The notes: generated by a model from the letters alone, not told the origin. Positions 25,116 to 36,261 are shown, counted from the first letter of the stretch. The stretch: 64,000 nt of DNA from Anaspis maculata (GCA_949128115.1 OX421962.1:62723787-62787786), one strand, 5' to 3'. Numbers and translations are program-made.

Positions 25116-27859
25116 TGGCAACAGCTAGGAGAGATTTTGAAAATTCATAACATTTGACTGGAAAATGGTGGGAAATTGCAACTGAAGACCTCATTTGACT
25201 CTTTTGTTGTCTTGCTCCCTGCCAAATGTGTTGGCATAGTTTGTTTCGTCAACCAGCCAGTCGACCGATTTTCCAAAAATTTCGCATGAAATAACTACGA
25301 GAGATCGTCTGCAAATTTTCAAACCTCAGTATTACAGGCTGACATGACTTGAAATGCACCAGTGTACTCAAATCAATTTCGAGAGATTTTCAATCGAGCT
25401 TATGGAATTGTCTCATGACCGCGGGAAGTTGAATCACGCTATTCAGTGATTGCTCCACACTTCTTGTAGTCCTTCTGTTTGGAATATCTGCCAATATCGT
25501 TACTGATACTAAATTTTGCAAAAACAACCCAGTGATAGATATAAATGATTTTAAAGTTGAGATAAATGGGTTTTCACACTCTTCAAAATACACGCCACAA
25601 AAAAATGTAACGCGATTGACAGTGTTATTTGAAAACATTTTTAGTGCTACGAAGGAATCAACTGCGGGATTCATAGTAACCAATAGTTCTAACTTTTAAG
25701 CTCCAGCTCCTCTAAAAATATCAATTAACTGTGTCAAATCCCAAATAGTCCTCCTGTACTCCTGGAAAAATTACCTTTTGCATATTTCAAATAGACATTT
25801 TGAAGCTGTGCAATTTACAAAATTCTTGCCAACTTTTCCTTAATGAAGGTGCTTGTGATGCCACTGCAGAAGTGGATGAGTAGAAATCACTTTTGGTACC
25901 ATTTTTTTGGAAATGAAAATTTTAATTTGGGATAGAACTTCATAAGAGAAATGTATTAGTCAGGTACCGTATAGGTTCAAAAAAATTGATCCACATGGGC
26001 TTCTCTGTGAATGGAGGAAGACACTCCATAATCACTAATAAACTGCTCAAAATTTGAAATGTCAGCATCGATAATTTTGCCCTTTTTCAAAACGGTATAA
26101 CTTTGGATGGTCTAAACCGATTCCGATTTTGTTTTCACGATTGTTTAGATACATCTTCCAGCAATCTACTTGGTTGGCGAGATTTTTCAACAATGATGAC
26201 ATGATTTTTTTTGTAGAAGTTGCATTTTGAGTCGTATCGGTTGACAATAAAATCGCATTTTTGATGATAAGAATCTGTAATTTTGCATGCTTGTTGCTTG
26301 AAAACTGCTGAAAACTGTTGAAAACTGCTGCGCCCTCAGAACCCTCCGTTTTACTTTCCCGGTTCGCGTTCTCAAATGAAAAGAAAAATATTGTGAACGC
26401 GCAAAAAAATTGTTTCCGGATTTCGAAGAATAATTTTATTTAGATCATTCCAGATCAAAGTCGTCTGTCTGCCTGTCTGTGTGTCGAACTCTATGTAATA
26501 ATCGTCCATGATAACTCCCAAACGATACATTCAATTGAGCTAAAATTTGGTATGCAGCCATGGTATAGGCGTCTAATGAACTTATGTGATTTTGGTTGAA
26601 ATCCGCCATTAGAGGGCGCATTTATTGCATCGTATCAATATCGGAATGTTTGACGTACGGACCTCAAATTGAATATGTATAGATGTTTTGTTGGTTCAGA
26701 AACACATTTTAAAAGTTTAGTTAGAATATGTTTAAAAAATATAACTTCAATTTCTTATTTTTTAAAGATGTCTAAAATGCAACTTAAAAAAAAAGTCATT
26801 TATCATTGTTGAACTTCCGATCTGGAAAATTCAAAAACCGTTTCGAGGCAAGACATCAGGCTTCATGATTATATTGTTAAAATTTGAAGAAAAAAATTGT
26901 TCACAAAAACGGGGATCTATTGAACTTGGCTCAGCTTTGCAATGCTTTACCGGAAAAGTAAAATAAATTACCCAAATGCTATTTTGAAGCAATTCTCGAT
27001 CCAATGCAATGATTCTAGTTTGGATAAATAAGATTATGAAAAGAATAGAATGATGATGTCTCTTGATAATGAGTGATGAATTTTGTAAAACTTCGACTTG
27101 TGTGAAGCTATCAGAAGAACCTGTTGAAGCGTGATTGAACTTCTCGGGGTCTTGGAACAATCTCACAAATTCAACTAATAATTCCGCGAAATTGGTTTAT
27201 ATTGTTGCATTTCGAATAATTCAAGACAGTTTGAAAAAATCGTGCTAGAGCTTTATTGTTTACGTCAAAAAATTTGAAATAATTCGGTTTAAGTAGAATA
27301 AATACCGCAATCGTCTCATGAATAAACGTGTTATTCGTAAGAACTCCAAGCTTTTCTGTTTGTTTTGAAAGGCACGTTCCGTCGCTTTCGTTTTTGTTGC
27401 TCCTATATAAGACAGGCCACGATTTGGTCTGAGAAATGAGAAATGAAATGATCCACGGTATGAAAAATGCCAACTTACATCTGAAACGAAACCTCTATAT
27501 TACGTCTAAGAACGTAGAAAACCAAAGGTCTCGTTCGCGGTGCAATACGAAAAGGAAATTTACCTACGTTTTTCAGTCGCGCGTGTTATTATCAAAAAAT
27601 ATAAATTCATTTTTCAATTTTATGCTTCACTCGAGATGATTGCTGGATGAATGCTTGTTGGATGCAGCATCACGCTGCAAACAGAGAAACTGATACGTGT
27701 TCATATGTATGGAAAATTCAAATTCTGATTTACGGCTGTTGTAGTAATGTGTTCTGTCCCGATTTATTGTTAGGCTTTTCTATACCCGATTTAATTTTGT
27801 TTTGCATAAACATGGTTGGGTGAACGCTAAATATTGTTCTTTGTTACGATTAAACTGTA
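25116..27859. other. AT-rich intronic stretch, no gene supported
   Basis: No recognised domain. Near 26459 a GTCTGTCTGCCTGTCTGTGTG run is followed by CGATAACTCCCAAACG. The same arrangement (TGTCTG run, then ACGATAACT) opens the R1 copies at 48200 and 59105, so an R1-related fragment may be present. Confidence 0.4.
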
Positions 27860-27997
27860 GTAGTATATTATTATACGAGTTTCATAAGACATAGTATTGT
27901 CACACGACTGGTTTTGGGGCACGACAAGCTTGCGAGGAGTGCTCCAAAGAAAGGAGTGTGACAATACGTCTTATTAAACAAGTATAATTATACTACC
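27860..27997. mobile_element. Palindromic MITE (copy 1 of a two-copy family)
   Basis: Inverted arms of about 45 bp: TAGTATATTATTATACGAG and CATAAGACATAGTATTGTCA on the left pair with TGACAATACGTCTTATTAAA and TATAATTATACTAC on the right. The loop is about 40 bp and includes GCGAGGAGTGCTCC. A second copy with the same arms lies at 38245-38372. Confidence 0.8.
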
Positions 27998-28208
27998 TAT
28001 TTCATCTATCTTTTCTTGCTAATCGCCCAGAAATTGGAAATTCTGCCTACTGAAAATAGAAACGTTTGACAGGTGACACTTCAGAACTGACGTTCGCCTA
28101 CCTTCTGTTGGCAATAAATTGTTCCTATTGGTTGGAGAACAGTTCAATAATATGCTTCATTAGAGCACTGTTTTCGATGTAGTGACGCAAAGTAAGTAGA
28201 TAAAGTAT

Positions 28209-28656
28209 TGTAACGGTATTCGGGTTCGCCTATTTCGAAATTAGACTCGCTGATTCACTTGTAAACAAACTGCACTTGATTCACTACTACCGATACAACT
28301 ACATAACGCACTCAATTATTAATCGCTTAGAAATTCACAATGTCGCTTGAGATGTTATCGCCACGGTCGCTTGATTCTAACTCTCTCCCGATGCCAGGTC
28401 GAGTTCCTCTCTTATAGTGGCATCGAAGGTTCTGGATCCTTCCTGTTTGATTGTTCAGCATACAAGGATTTTTCTGGTATCTGCGTCGAGATGGATTCCA
28501 GAGCCGAATGGAATATACGCGTATCTTCTACGGCACCTCCACCAGAAGTCTCGACGTGTCGTGACCTACCGCTGCAGTCTCTCGATGCTCCCCGCTCGCG
28601 ACGCGGGAATCTAGATTTCTCCGGAAAGAGCCGGGATGGTCGCGAGCTTCGTTACA
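28209..28656 (-). repeat. 3' LTR of Ty3/gypsy element
   Basis: On the minus strand the 448-bp segment begins TGTAACGAAG and ends ATACCGTTACA, so the ends are a TG...CA pair with a 7-bp inverted repeat (TGTAACG/CGTTACA). A polypurine tract lies immediately upstream. There is no second LTR in the window because the element is truncated at its 5' end. A 142-codon frame on the opposite strand of the LTR is considered fortuitous. Confidence 0.85.
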
Positions 28657-28672
28657 CTGCCCCCCTCTCAAG
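28657..28672 (-). promoter_or_regulatory. Polypurine tract of gypsy element
   Basis: On the minus strand the sequence TTGAGAGGGGGGCAG directly abuts the LTR start TGTAACG. This position and composition are those of the polypurine tract that primes plus-strand DNA synthesis in LTR retrotransposons. Confidence 0.8.
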
Positions 28673-28674
28673 CC

Positions 28675-29510
28675 TGTTCGTCCCGAATATGCTGAACATA
28701 ACTCCCCGCGTAACGTGCGAGACGATCGAGGTGAACGACTCCAATTTTGGTCTCGGAGCTCGCTGGATCCGATAAACAACATCGTTGATTCTCTTGACCA
28801 CCGTGTAAGGTCCTTCCCAGGCGGGGTGTAACTTCGGTGATTTCCCCTTTCTCCGTTGAGGATTGTACAACCAGAGAAGATCACCAGCTTGAAATCCTCC
28901 TGAATTCGCCTTCAGGTCGTAGCGTGTCTTCATCCAGTCGGTGGAGACTCGAATCCGATCCCGTACCAATTCATGGACGTCGTGCATCCGCTGTCTCAAG
29001 TCGTCGACATACTCCGGAACAGCTTTGAGGTCGTCCTCTGGCGTGCCAAATTTCAAATCGCAAGAGAGACGTATCTCCCGACCAAACATGACCTGGGCTG
29101 GTGTTTCGCCCGTTGTGTCATGAATGGCCGCTCGATATGCCATCAAAAACAATGGCAAATGACAGTCCCAATCTCGCTGATGTTCGTCAACTACCTTTGA
29201 CAAATGCTGCTCCATCATCCTGTTGAATCGTTCCACCATTCCGTCGGACCGTGGATGAAGAGGCGTAGGCCTTGTTTTCTTGATCCCAAGCAAATCGCAG
29301 ACACCCTGGAACACGTTGGATTCAAAGTTGCGTTCTTGATCCAAGTGCAACTTCAGTGGTACACCGAAACGACTGATCAGGTTATCCACCAGCACACTCG
29401 CCACTGTGCGGTAGCCTCTTGGTTTGGTAAGGCGTGTGCTTCCGGACACTTACTGTAGTAGTCCATGGCAACCAGGATGTACTTGTTGCCACTCTCTGTT
29501 GTCGGGAACG
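28675..29510 (-). pseudogene. Ty3/gypsy integrase, frameshifted and lacking the zinc domain
   Basis: The reading frame from about 29449 down to 28652 encodes the integrase catalytic core and C-terminal region. Visible motifs are FGVPLKLHLDQERNFES (second catalytic Asp region), HPRSDGMVERFNR (third catalytic Glu region) and the C-terminal GDLLWLYNPQRRKGKSPKL, typical of the GPY/F-type tail. The first catalytic Asp lies in a DVAGPFP-type segment just upstream (about 29500-29520) but in another frame, so a frameshift sits between the two. The HHCC zinc-binding module expected before it is absent. It would have catalysed insertion of the element's cDNA. Confidence 0.88.
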
Positions 29511-29558
29511 GTCCGGCCACATCAATCGAGATCGTGCACCAATAGCCGGGTCTTCTCG

Positions 29559-30101
29559 TTATTCTTTCCTGAGTTCAGCTGTGGTCCAATTTCTCGGGGT
29601 TGCAACAACGATTGCTTTGACTCCAACATTTTCATTCTGCTGGTCCACTCTTTTGCAATGCTTGCAATCCTCTTTGCACGGTCCTCGAGAAAGAGCATCT
29701 GCATTTTCATGACTTTTCCCAGGACGGTGTTGGATTTTAAAGTCGCACTGCTGCAATTTCTCGATCCACCGTGCCAGCTGTCCTTCGGGTGTCTTGAGCT
29801 GCAGCAACCACTTCAGCGCAGCGTGGTCAGTCCTCACCAGAAATTTTCGGGTGTAGAGCTATTGGTGGAAGTGATGGACAGCTTTCACTATGGCCAGCAG
29901 TTCCTTGCGTGTGACGCAGCAGTTTCTTTCCGGTTTGGACAACACCTTGCTGTAGTACTCCACAACTCGCTCTTGGCCCTGATGATATTGCGACAGCACA
30001 GCTCCAATTCCGGTGTTGCTGGCATCAGTGTCCAAGATGTATTGTCCATGCAGTTTAGGATACGCCAGGATGGGACTCGAACACAACGCGATCTTCAAAG
30101 T
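29559..30101 (-). pseudogene. Ty3/gypsy RNase H with in-frame stops
   Basis: Encodes the RT-connected RNase H: a YILDTDASNTGIGAVLSQ motif with the first catalytic Asp, then KELLAIVKAVHHFH, RTDHAALKWL and HRPGKSHENADALSR. In-frame stop codons split it, one between HHFHQ and the RTDHAAL block (complement of 29859-29861) and two between RT and RNase H (complement of about 30120-30122 and 30102-30104). The frame is otherwise preserved across these points, so base substitutions rather than indels caused them. Confidence 0.88.
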
Positions 30102-30119
30102 CTAGAAAGAATCCTCACA

Positions 30120-31060
30120 TTATTTGGTCCACAAGAATGGAGTACGGTCCTCAGTCAGTTTGTGTAAGGGCTTAGCAATGTCTGCGAACTTCTCCACAAA
30201 TCTCCTGTAGTATGTGCATAAGCCCAACAAACTCCTGACTTCATGTTGATTCTTCGGTCGTGGCCATTCTCGAACAGCTTCCAACTTCGATGAGTCGGTT
30301 TCGATTCCCTTGGCTGATACGACGTGTCCCAGGAATTTGATCTGCTCCTGGAAAAGCACGCACTTCCTCGGGCTCAGCTTTAGGTGAGCACCTTGAAGTC
30401 GTCGAAACACCTCGCGGAGGTTCTTCAGATGTTCTTCAAACGTCCGACTGATGACCATCACGTCGTCAAGGTAGACCAGGCAAGTCTCCCATGTAAGACC
30501 TCGCAAAACGCACTTCATCAGACGTTCGAACGTGGCCGGTGCGTTACAAAGCCCAAAAGGCATCACCGTGAATTGGTAAAGACCGCTGCCCGCTGAGAAT
30601 GCGGCCTTTTCCTTGTCCTCATGGCGGAGTCCGACTTGCCAGTAGCCACTCTTCAGGTCCAACGTTGACAACCATTTTGATCCAGACAGTGTGCTCAAGG
30701 TGTCATCGATCCAAGGAGAAGACCATGGGCTTGTTGACTCCTCAATGGCGCCTTCATCCAGCATGTTCTTCAAAAGCTTAGACACCTCCTCTTGCTTTGC
30801 CAATGGTAGGCGCCTGGGAGCTGGTCGAATCGGAGCAGCGTTCTCCGTGTTGATGCGATGTTGAATCACACTGGTCCTCCCAGTTGGACTGCCTTCCATC
30901 GCAAAGGCTGTAGCTTCTTGAACGACTCGTCAGTCCCCTTTCTTTGTCATTCAGGTGTTCCCACTGGGACGAGAACATCTCCTCGACCTTTATCTCCAGA
31001 AGTTTCGGAGCTGGAGCTTCTGGCGATCCATCTTCGCAGCGTGAGATCCATTCTACGTAA
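30120..31060 (-). pseudogene. Ty3/gypsy reverse transcriptase with internal deletion
   Basis: An open frame of 259 codons (30899-30120) encodes RT palm and thumb: DLKSGYWQV, FTVMPFGLCNAPATFERLM, the catalytic LVYLDDVMV box, KCVLFQEQIKFLGHVVS and LLGLCTYYRRFV. Between SPWSSPW and IDDTLSTL an in-frame block of roughly 30-40 residues is missing compared with gypsy RTs, removing the conserved YRxLN region. The upstream part (30900-31060) shows pre-RT sequence (KLLEIKVEEMF) in a different frame. It would be inactive even apart from the stops downstream. Confidence 0.9.
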
Positions 31061-31545
31061 AACCAAAAGTAAACAGATTGCCTAGCAGTCAAAGCAACCC
31101 TGATAGGGTAATATCACGCACAATGCAATAACCCGTTATGCTCTGTCGTATAGCTAAAAAAATTCACCTCCTTCAAATTTTTAAGGGACCGCGCGTAGAT
31201 AAAATATTGTATGATGTACATGTTGAAAGTGTATGATGAACATGTTGAAAGTGTTTTATTTTGTTCGCGGGGTTCTTCACTCGCTGACGCTCGTTTCGCA
31301 ATAGTCCCCGCTCACAAAATAATCTCTCATTTTCAACACTTACATCATAAATATAGCTATTATGAGAACTACTTTCTGTAAGTAAGTAGGTAGTGAGTAT
31401 CTTATAAGGATGTTTCTTCCATCCGTTTTTCAACCTGAGAAAGGAGACATCGAATTCTATAGATAACCTGGCGGCTACGCAAATCAATTTTGTAATCCAA
31501 AAAGCTTAATATAATAACCTTTAGGTATACCTAACTGTATAGGTA
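31061..31545. other. Spacer with a palindromic element
   Basis: Between the gypsy truncation point and the pogo element. Holds the palindrome at 31232-31350 and nothing else that I can recognise. Confidence 0.5.
31232..31350. repeat. Palindromic MITE-like element
   Basis: ATGATGAACATGTTGAAAGTG and TTTTGTTCGCGGGG on the left pair imperfectly with CCCCGCTCACAAAATAAT and TTTCAACACTTACATCAT on the right, around a core TCACTCGCTGACGCTCG. It is of the same design as other short palindromes in the window. Confidence 0.65.
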
Positions 31546-31570
31546 GGGGAGACCGGGGTTGGTTGTTACA
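31546..31570 (+). repeat. Left TIR of pogo-like element
   Basis: Reads GGGGAGACCGGGGTTGG and continues GTTGTTACA, preceded by TA. The reverse complement is found exactly at 34532-34556. Confidence 0.93.
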
Positions 31571-31959
31571 ATTTTCACTTCTGATTTTTTTTCAAGTGTA
31601 TGTTTATGGTTAGCGAGAAACAGAATGCACCTGCATACAGATTGAATCTTCCTCCTACTGCAAACATAGCAGTTGCGTCTCAAAGTAACCACAAAAAATT
31701 ATAAATTTTTTTTTAGGTGCTGGTGCAGATTGTAAGAACTTGCCCCATGTCGGGGTTGGTTGTTACAAGCTTGGGGCAGGTTGTTATTAGCTTAAATTGC
31801 AATACATTTTAAAGATTTTTATTAGACACAAAATAACATTAACATTAAAAATAAAAAACGTCAGTCTTAAACAAAATGAAACAAAAATAAACTCTTATAA
31901 AGTCTGCAAATTGAAAAAAATAACTCATGGTAATTAACAAAAAAAATCCAAAACCAACA

Positions 31960-33812
31960 TTAGTCTGATAGATCGTCATCCGAGTCGCAATTTTGGCAAC
32001 GATAGAATAACGGATTCATACCATCCGTGCACTCCTCATGCGCCCATTGGTGACATTTTGTGCATTTTATCCACTTTTCACCTGGTTTTGAGTTGGTGTA
32101 GGGCTCACCGCATACCAAACAAAAAGTATCTTCATCGCTCGATCCATCTGTTTCTTCGAACTTTGTACTTTTATTCTTCCTCTTTCTCTTTGGTTTTTTA
32201 TCAGTTCCAATGGTAGTAGATAGATTTCGCTTTGTTCCTTCAGATTTCACCACCTGTTTCATTTTCTTCGCATTTCTCTTTTCTTGTTCTTCTTGTAGTT
32301 CATTTTTATTTGGAGTATCTGTCAGTATTGCGGTTTTACGTTTCTTGCGGCCCTTTCTAGTGTTCAGACGTTTCGCAGCCTTAGGAAACGGTCTTAAGTC
32401 TGAAGGACTGTAATAGGTCTTCGAATTGCCAGACAATCCTGACCCTGAAGGCTTTTGCACATCAACATCTTCAAACGATATAGAAGATTGGGGCGGCGTT
32501 TGATGTCCAGCTACAATGGAAGCTTGGAACTCTTCCTGAGCTGCAGAAATTACCTCTGCTGGTTCATCGGCTTGGACATCCATTATATCGTCATCATCAT
32601 TTCTTCTTGCATCACTAAATCGCTCTTCATTGCCATTTCTTTCTTGAACACCGTTCTCTTCTTCATCGCCGTTCCTGTCTTCGTTACCGTTCCCTTCTTC
32701 GTCACTGTTTCTTTCTTTGTCACCGTTCATTTCTTCATTATCGGCATTTGGATTGGGACGGTCCGTTACGGCACTCGCCATAAATTCGTCATCTGTAAAT
32801 ATGTGTCGGTTCAGGGGCCAGGTGCCAGAGACTCGGAATCCAGATTGAATATTCTTTGGAGTCGTGGCTAACGGCAGAGAGTCCCTTACCACTCCTGGAA
32901 TATCGTAGATATTCATAGTCTTTCCGGGATTGTTGCGCATCCAAGCATCGGCCATGCTGTTGACGTATTTTTTGAAAGGTCCAAAGACCGAACGATCGAG
33001 TGGTTGGAGTTTATGGGAACAATGTGGGGGAAGTGATACAATTACAACTCCGCTTTCCCTACAGAGTTCAATACCTTCTAGCGAAAGGTGTGAATCATGA
33101 TTGTCAAGTATCAACAATACAGGTCGCTCTTTAGTGCACCGCGCATGTTTGATGAAGTGCTTCAAGAAAATCACGAAATCTTCCTGTATCATCCAACCCG
33201 ATTTATTCGCCGTTCCAATACAGCCTGGCGGACCATTGGCAACAAAATAGCTCCTGTAATTCTTACGTGGGAACACGAACATTGGTGGAATTGCGTTTCC
33301 ACTGGCGCTGACTGCTAGGGCTAATGTCACTAAAGTTCCTCTTTCTGCAGAGGTGACTGACCCGACTTGTTTAACTCCTTTTTTAGCGATTATCTTATCG
33401 GGTCGTTGCACCGTTGTAACCCCAGTTTCGTCCATGTTGTAAATGTCTTGACACTCAAAGTTGTAACGAGTCATTACGTCGTGTAGCAAATCAAAGAACT
33501 TGTTGACGTTTTCTCTGTTGAAACTGGTTGCCCTGCTAAGGCTAGTTGCCTCCGGAGTTCGCAAAGATAAATTTGGATGGCGCTTGAGAAACGAAGATAA
33601 CCAGTCAGCCGATGCCATCTTATTCTCGCGCCAGGATTCATGCACCGCCATATTGTTTTTGATGGCAAAATCGTAGCCCAGTCTCCTTACTTCTTTTGTT
33701 GAAAGACCAAAGTACATCTTGGAGCATTCGATCAGGTACTTTGACAGCTCTTCCTCCATGGCGTCGGTAAAAATCTGACGATTTCTTACATACCCAACCG
33801 TAGGATTTTGTA
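31960..33812 (-). CDS. pogo-like transposase, exon 2 (DDE core plus PHD finger)
   Basis: With exon 1 this gives a protein of about 673 residues that would cut and paste the element in the nucleus. The exon starts at 33812 after an acceptor TTTTCTACAG and adds 18 residues (ending GYVRNRQIFTDA) before a methionine at 33759, from which 599 codons are open. Order: CENP-B-like helix-turn-helix (WLSSFLKRHPNLSLR, about residue 125-145), DDE_1 core with Asp184 (IYNMDETG), Asp293 (LLILDNHDSH) and Asp329 (HKLQPLDRSVF), i.e. DD35D; an acidic tract of imperfect NGDEE/NGNEER repeats (about 410-475); basic clusters (RKGRKKRK, KKPKRKRKNK) fit for nuclear import; and a C-terminal C4HC3 zinc finger (CLVCGEPY ... 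CTKCHQWAHEEC ... CQNC), a PHD finger. A PHD module could read histones and guide insertion; that is inference. Confidence 0.93.
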
Positions 33813-33889
33813 CTGTAGAAAAATAATACGCAAGACTGTTAAAAAATATGAACCCAAATTATTATTATTATTTCAGTTTAGGTACCTAC
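33813..33889 (-). other. 77-bp intron in transposase gene
   Basis: On the minus strand the donor is G|GTAGGTACC at 33889 and the acceptor is TTTTCTACAG at 33813. The join restores a continuous frame (phase 1) through KIKDG and QNPTVGYVRNRQ, which matches the spacing expected between the psq-type and CENP-B-type helices. The intron itself contains in-frame stops. Confidence 0.85.
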
Positions 33890-34058
33890 CTCCATCTTTA
33901 ATTTTTTTGCAAAATCTACGCAAAGTCATAAAGTTGATCATAAATTCTTCGGCAACTTTGCGAAGTGATCTTCGGTTTTGTAAAACCTCCACGGCTGCGG
34001 AATGGAAAATTTCATCCGAGATTTTGCCCCTTTCAGTTTTTCTTTTGTACGTCCTCAT
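33890..34058 (-). CDS. pogo-like transposase, exon 1 (N-terminal helix-turn-helix)
   Basis: Starts with ATG at 34058 and encodes 56 complete codons plus one base: MRTYKRKTERGKI..., then a pipsqueak-type helix-turn-helix with LQNRRSLRKVAEEF and MTLRRFCKKIKDG. This domain is the first half of the DNA-binding region in pogo and related transposases and should contact the TIR repeats. The ATG is the first in frame, and the start lies about 500 bp inside the right TIR, so the promoter is probably in the right end of the element. Confidence 0.88.
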
Positions 34059-34531
34059 CCTGTTAAATATTCAAAAGATTAATAGTGAGTAAACTTTTTG
34101 CTCACATTTCGATTTCACAATAAAATAGATCAATGGGGTTGGTTGTTACAGTGTTACAACTGACCCCGTCAAGACTGTAACAACCAGCCCCAACTGTACT
34201 TTGAAAGCTCAATCGGCCATTCCTACATAACCCTTAAACTGATCACAACGGGTAAGTATGGAAAATATTCTGCATTTGCCAATGTTTCTTCAAAAAAATT
34301 AGTAGATATGTTGGAGTTTATCCGTAATTGTAATGAAACGAGCAATTCACTGATTAATATTTACTCAGAGGGCTTAAAAACACTGAAAATCAACTCACCT
34401 GACAACGCCTTCTCATACCGCCATGCAACTTCATAGGAACTTGAGTCGGCGAATAACGAACATCTAGGGAACAGGATTGCCACTCTCCCTCCAAAGGCGC
34501 GCTTTTTAAATGCACTGTAACAACCAACCCT

Positions 34532-34556
34532 TGTAACAACCAACCCCGGTCTCCCC
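34532..34556 (-). repeat. Right TIR of pogo-like element
   Basis: Exact inverted copy of the left TIR, followed by TA. A second partial copy of the inner motif (TGTAACAACCAACCC) lies directly inside it at 34516-34530. Confidence 0.93.
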
Positions 34557-36261
34557 TATAGTATACTATGCCTTCTTTGCCTGAAGCATCACGCATCCCA
34601 AATAAATCCAGAATCAAAACTCAAAGAACACAGTGCTTTACATTCGCACATAGGTATAGCCTCACGCATTGTGACGATTGAAACGGAAACCCCCATAGGA
34701 AATTAAAGCCGAAACTGGTATGGAAAAGCGCGAATAGATGAAAGTTTGATACCTTCGTGAAATCGAGCTGTGCGTATCTCGCCTGGCTATGGACAACCCA
34801 AATCTGCGGAGGGCGCGATTTTTTGCCTGAGCAGATTTTGACAAAGCAAGACGAATGCGTCGTGTGTATCTGTCCCAGTTACAGTTGTTTATTCACCACT
34901 TGAAAATATACAAAACACACACACTGTAGGTATATCAACCCCCACACCCCTCCAGAAGACTATGTGTAGCGTATCGATCGTTTGTTTGTCTGTGATAAAC
35001 GTGTGGGGAGAGCCGGCAGCAATAAAGAATATTTTTCAATAAAATTTTATCTATCTCGACGAAATTTTAGAAAGAGGCGGAAATAAATAACCGAAATAAC
35101 CGTAAATATCGGCGCAAACGCATATAAACCCGGGCGAAAATCTTGGAGGGATTTCGCGCTAGTGTGCCCCCTTATTCCATTATAACGTCTAGGAGAAACG
35201 CAATTATGGTCTGTATAAAGTCTGCGGATACAGATTTTCCGCCCGGCGCATACACAGCAACACTAGAGCTCATTATGAGATTTGTTTAGGTCCTTTGGGT
35301 ACAAGGAATTTGCAAAGTACCTGCGTCGAGTGGTGGCACCCGGGAACTTCTCGGGTAAATTAAAATGTCTATTACAATAAACTCATTATTGTGCTGTGTG
35401 CGGCATTCTCTGCTTTATTTTCAATTTAACCGGAGTTCTGCCGCCACACTCGAAGAATATTAAATGTATCGTGACGGAACTCCCGAGAGAAGCGCGCTTT
35501 ATTGCCAAATAGAAAAGCTTCCACTACGGTTGTAGAAAAGTCGTAAGTAGTGCGCCACCTTGGGAAATTGTTCTCGATCATTTAGTTTGGGACTGATAAG
35601 AACTGATCGAAGTTTCGACTTTAAAAAACGCTGTCTTGTATAACATTTCATGGCCCGAGCTTCCAAGCGAATTTGAAAATAATGGATTAGGAACTATATG
35701 TAGTATACATAGGGTCATTCCTTTTTGAACTTCGATTTATGAACTCAATGTCCCCTTATCGTGCTTCTGAGATATACGATCAAATATTTTCTGTTCGCTA
35801 TACTATTGAAACTCCGGCTTAACAACGAGAAATGATTTGGAATACAGAAATCATGTATTTCAGTATAGTCGTGGGCTGTGGAATATGGTATATCCCGTTA
35901 AAGTCGCGTTTGATATTACTTTTTTCTATTTTGCGTTCATAAGAAAGTCATTACGATACGCAAATGACGTCATTCGCGTATCGTAAGAAGCTCCATTTCG
36001 ATACGCATTTTTTCACCCTCAAATGTTGGCAATATCAGCGGGCATGACATCGATATGACAGCACTCACTGACAGGAGAGACAGCTTAGGTGACATCACTT
36101 CGCGAAGGGGTTTACTTCAGAAAAATGGGCTCGTTTCTGATGATAAACTGTGCTTTCACCATCAAGAGCAATTCCCAACAATTTTGTTAGCAGAGTCACA
36201 TATTTGACATTTTTTTTATTGATAAAAGCATGAAATAGTTGCAATATAGAAAAATTGTATA
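34557..36261. other. Intergenic/intronic spacer with a CRE-like palindrome
   Basis: No coding domain recognised. The one clear structure is a 36-bp nearly perfect palindrome at 35951-35986. Confidence 0.45.
35951..35986. promoter_or_regulatory. 36-bp near-perfect palindrome centred on TGACGTCA
   Basis: TTACGATACGC on the left and GCGTATCGTAA on the right flank a central AATGACGTCATT. Only one base pair breaks the symmetry. TGACGTCA is the full consensus site for CREB/ATF-type bZIP proteins. A further ATACGC half-site follows near 36001. Function is not shown; it could also be the relic of a small palindromic element. Confidence 0.45.

Larger units (their letters stand above)
28209..31060 (-). 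mobile_element. 5'-truncated, inactive Ty3/gypsy retrotransposon
   Basis: In minus-strand order there are a pre-RT tail, reverse transcriptase, RNase H, integrase, polypurine tract and 3' LTR, the Ty3/gypsy (Metaviridae-type) order. Gag, protease, the primer-binding site and the 5' LTR are missing; homology stops near 31060. The RT has lost an in-frame block, RNase H has stop codons, the integrase zinc-binding region is deleted and the integrase core is frameshifted. The element is dead. Its coding DNA is clearly GC-richer than the surroundings. Confidence 0.92.
31546..34556 (-). mobile_element. pogo-like DNA transposon, apparently complete and autonomous
   Basis: A 3011-bp element flanked by TA on both sides (31544-31545 and 34557-34558), with perfect terminal inverted repeats GGGGAGACCGGGGTTGG... 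of 25 bp. The inner part of the TIR, GGGGTTGGTTGTTACA, recurs subterminally: once or twice in variant form on the left (about 31753-31790) and several times in both orientations on the right (34136-34200 and 34515-34535), suggesting transposase binding sites. The two-exon transposase gene on the minus strand is open throughout. TA target duplication, CENP-B-type DNA-binding region and DDE_1 core place it in the pogo/Tigger branch of Tc1/mariner. Intact ends plus intact gene suggest recent activity. Confidence 0.93.

Noticed and set aside
28347..28775. 142-codon frame on the + strand
   Set aside because: It lies antisense to the gypsy 3' LTR and integrase end; GC-rich shadow frame.
32455..32871. 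138-codon + strand frame
   Set aside because: Antisense of the transposase acidic repeat region; hydrophobic only because GAA/GAT codons are read in reverse.
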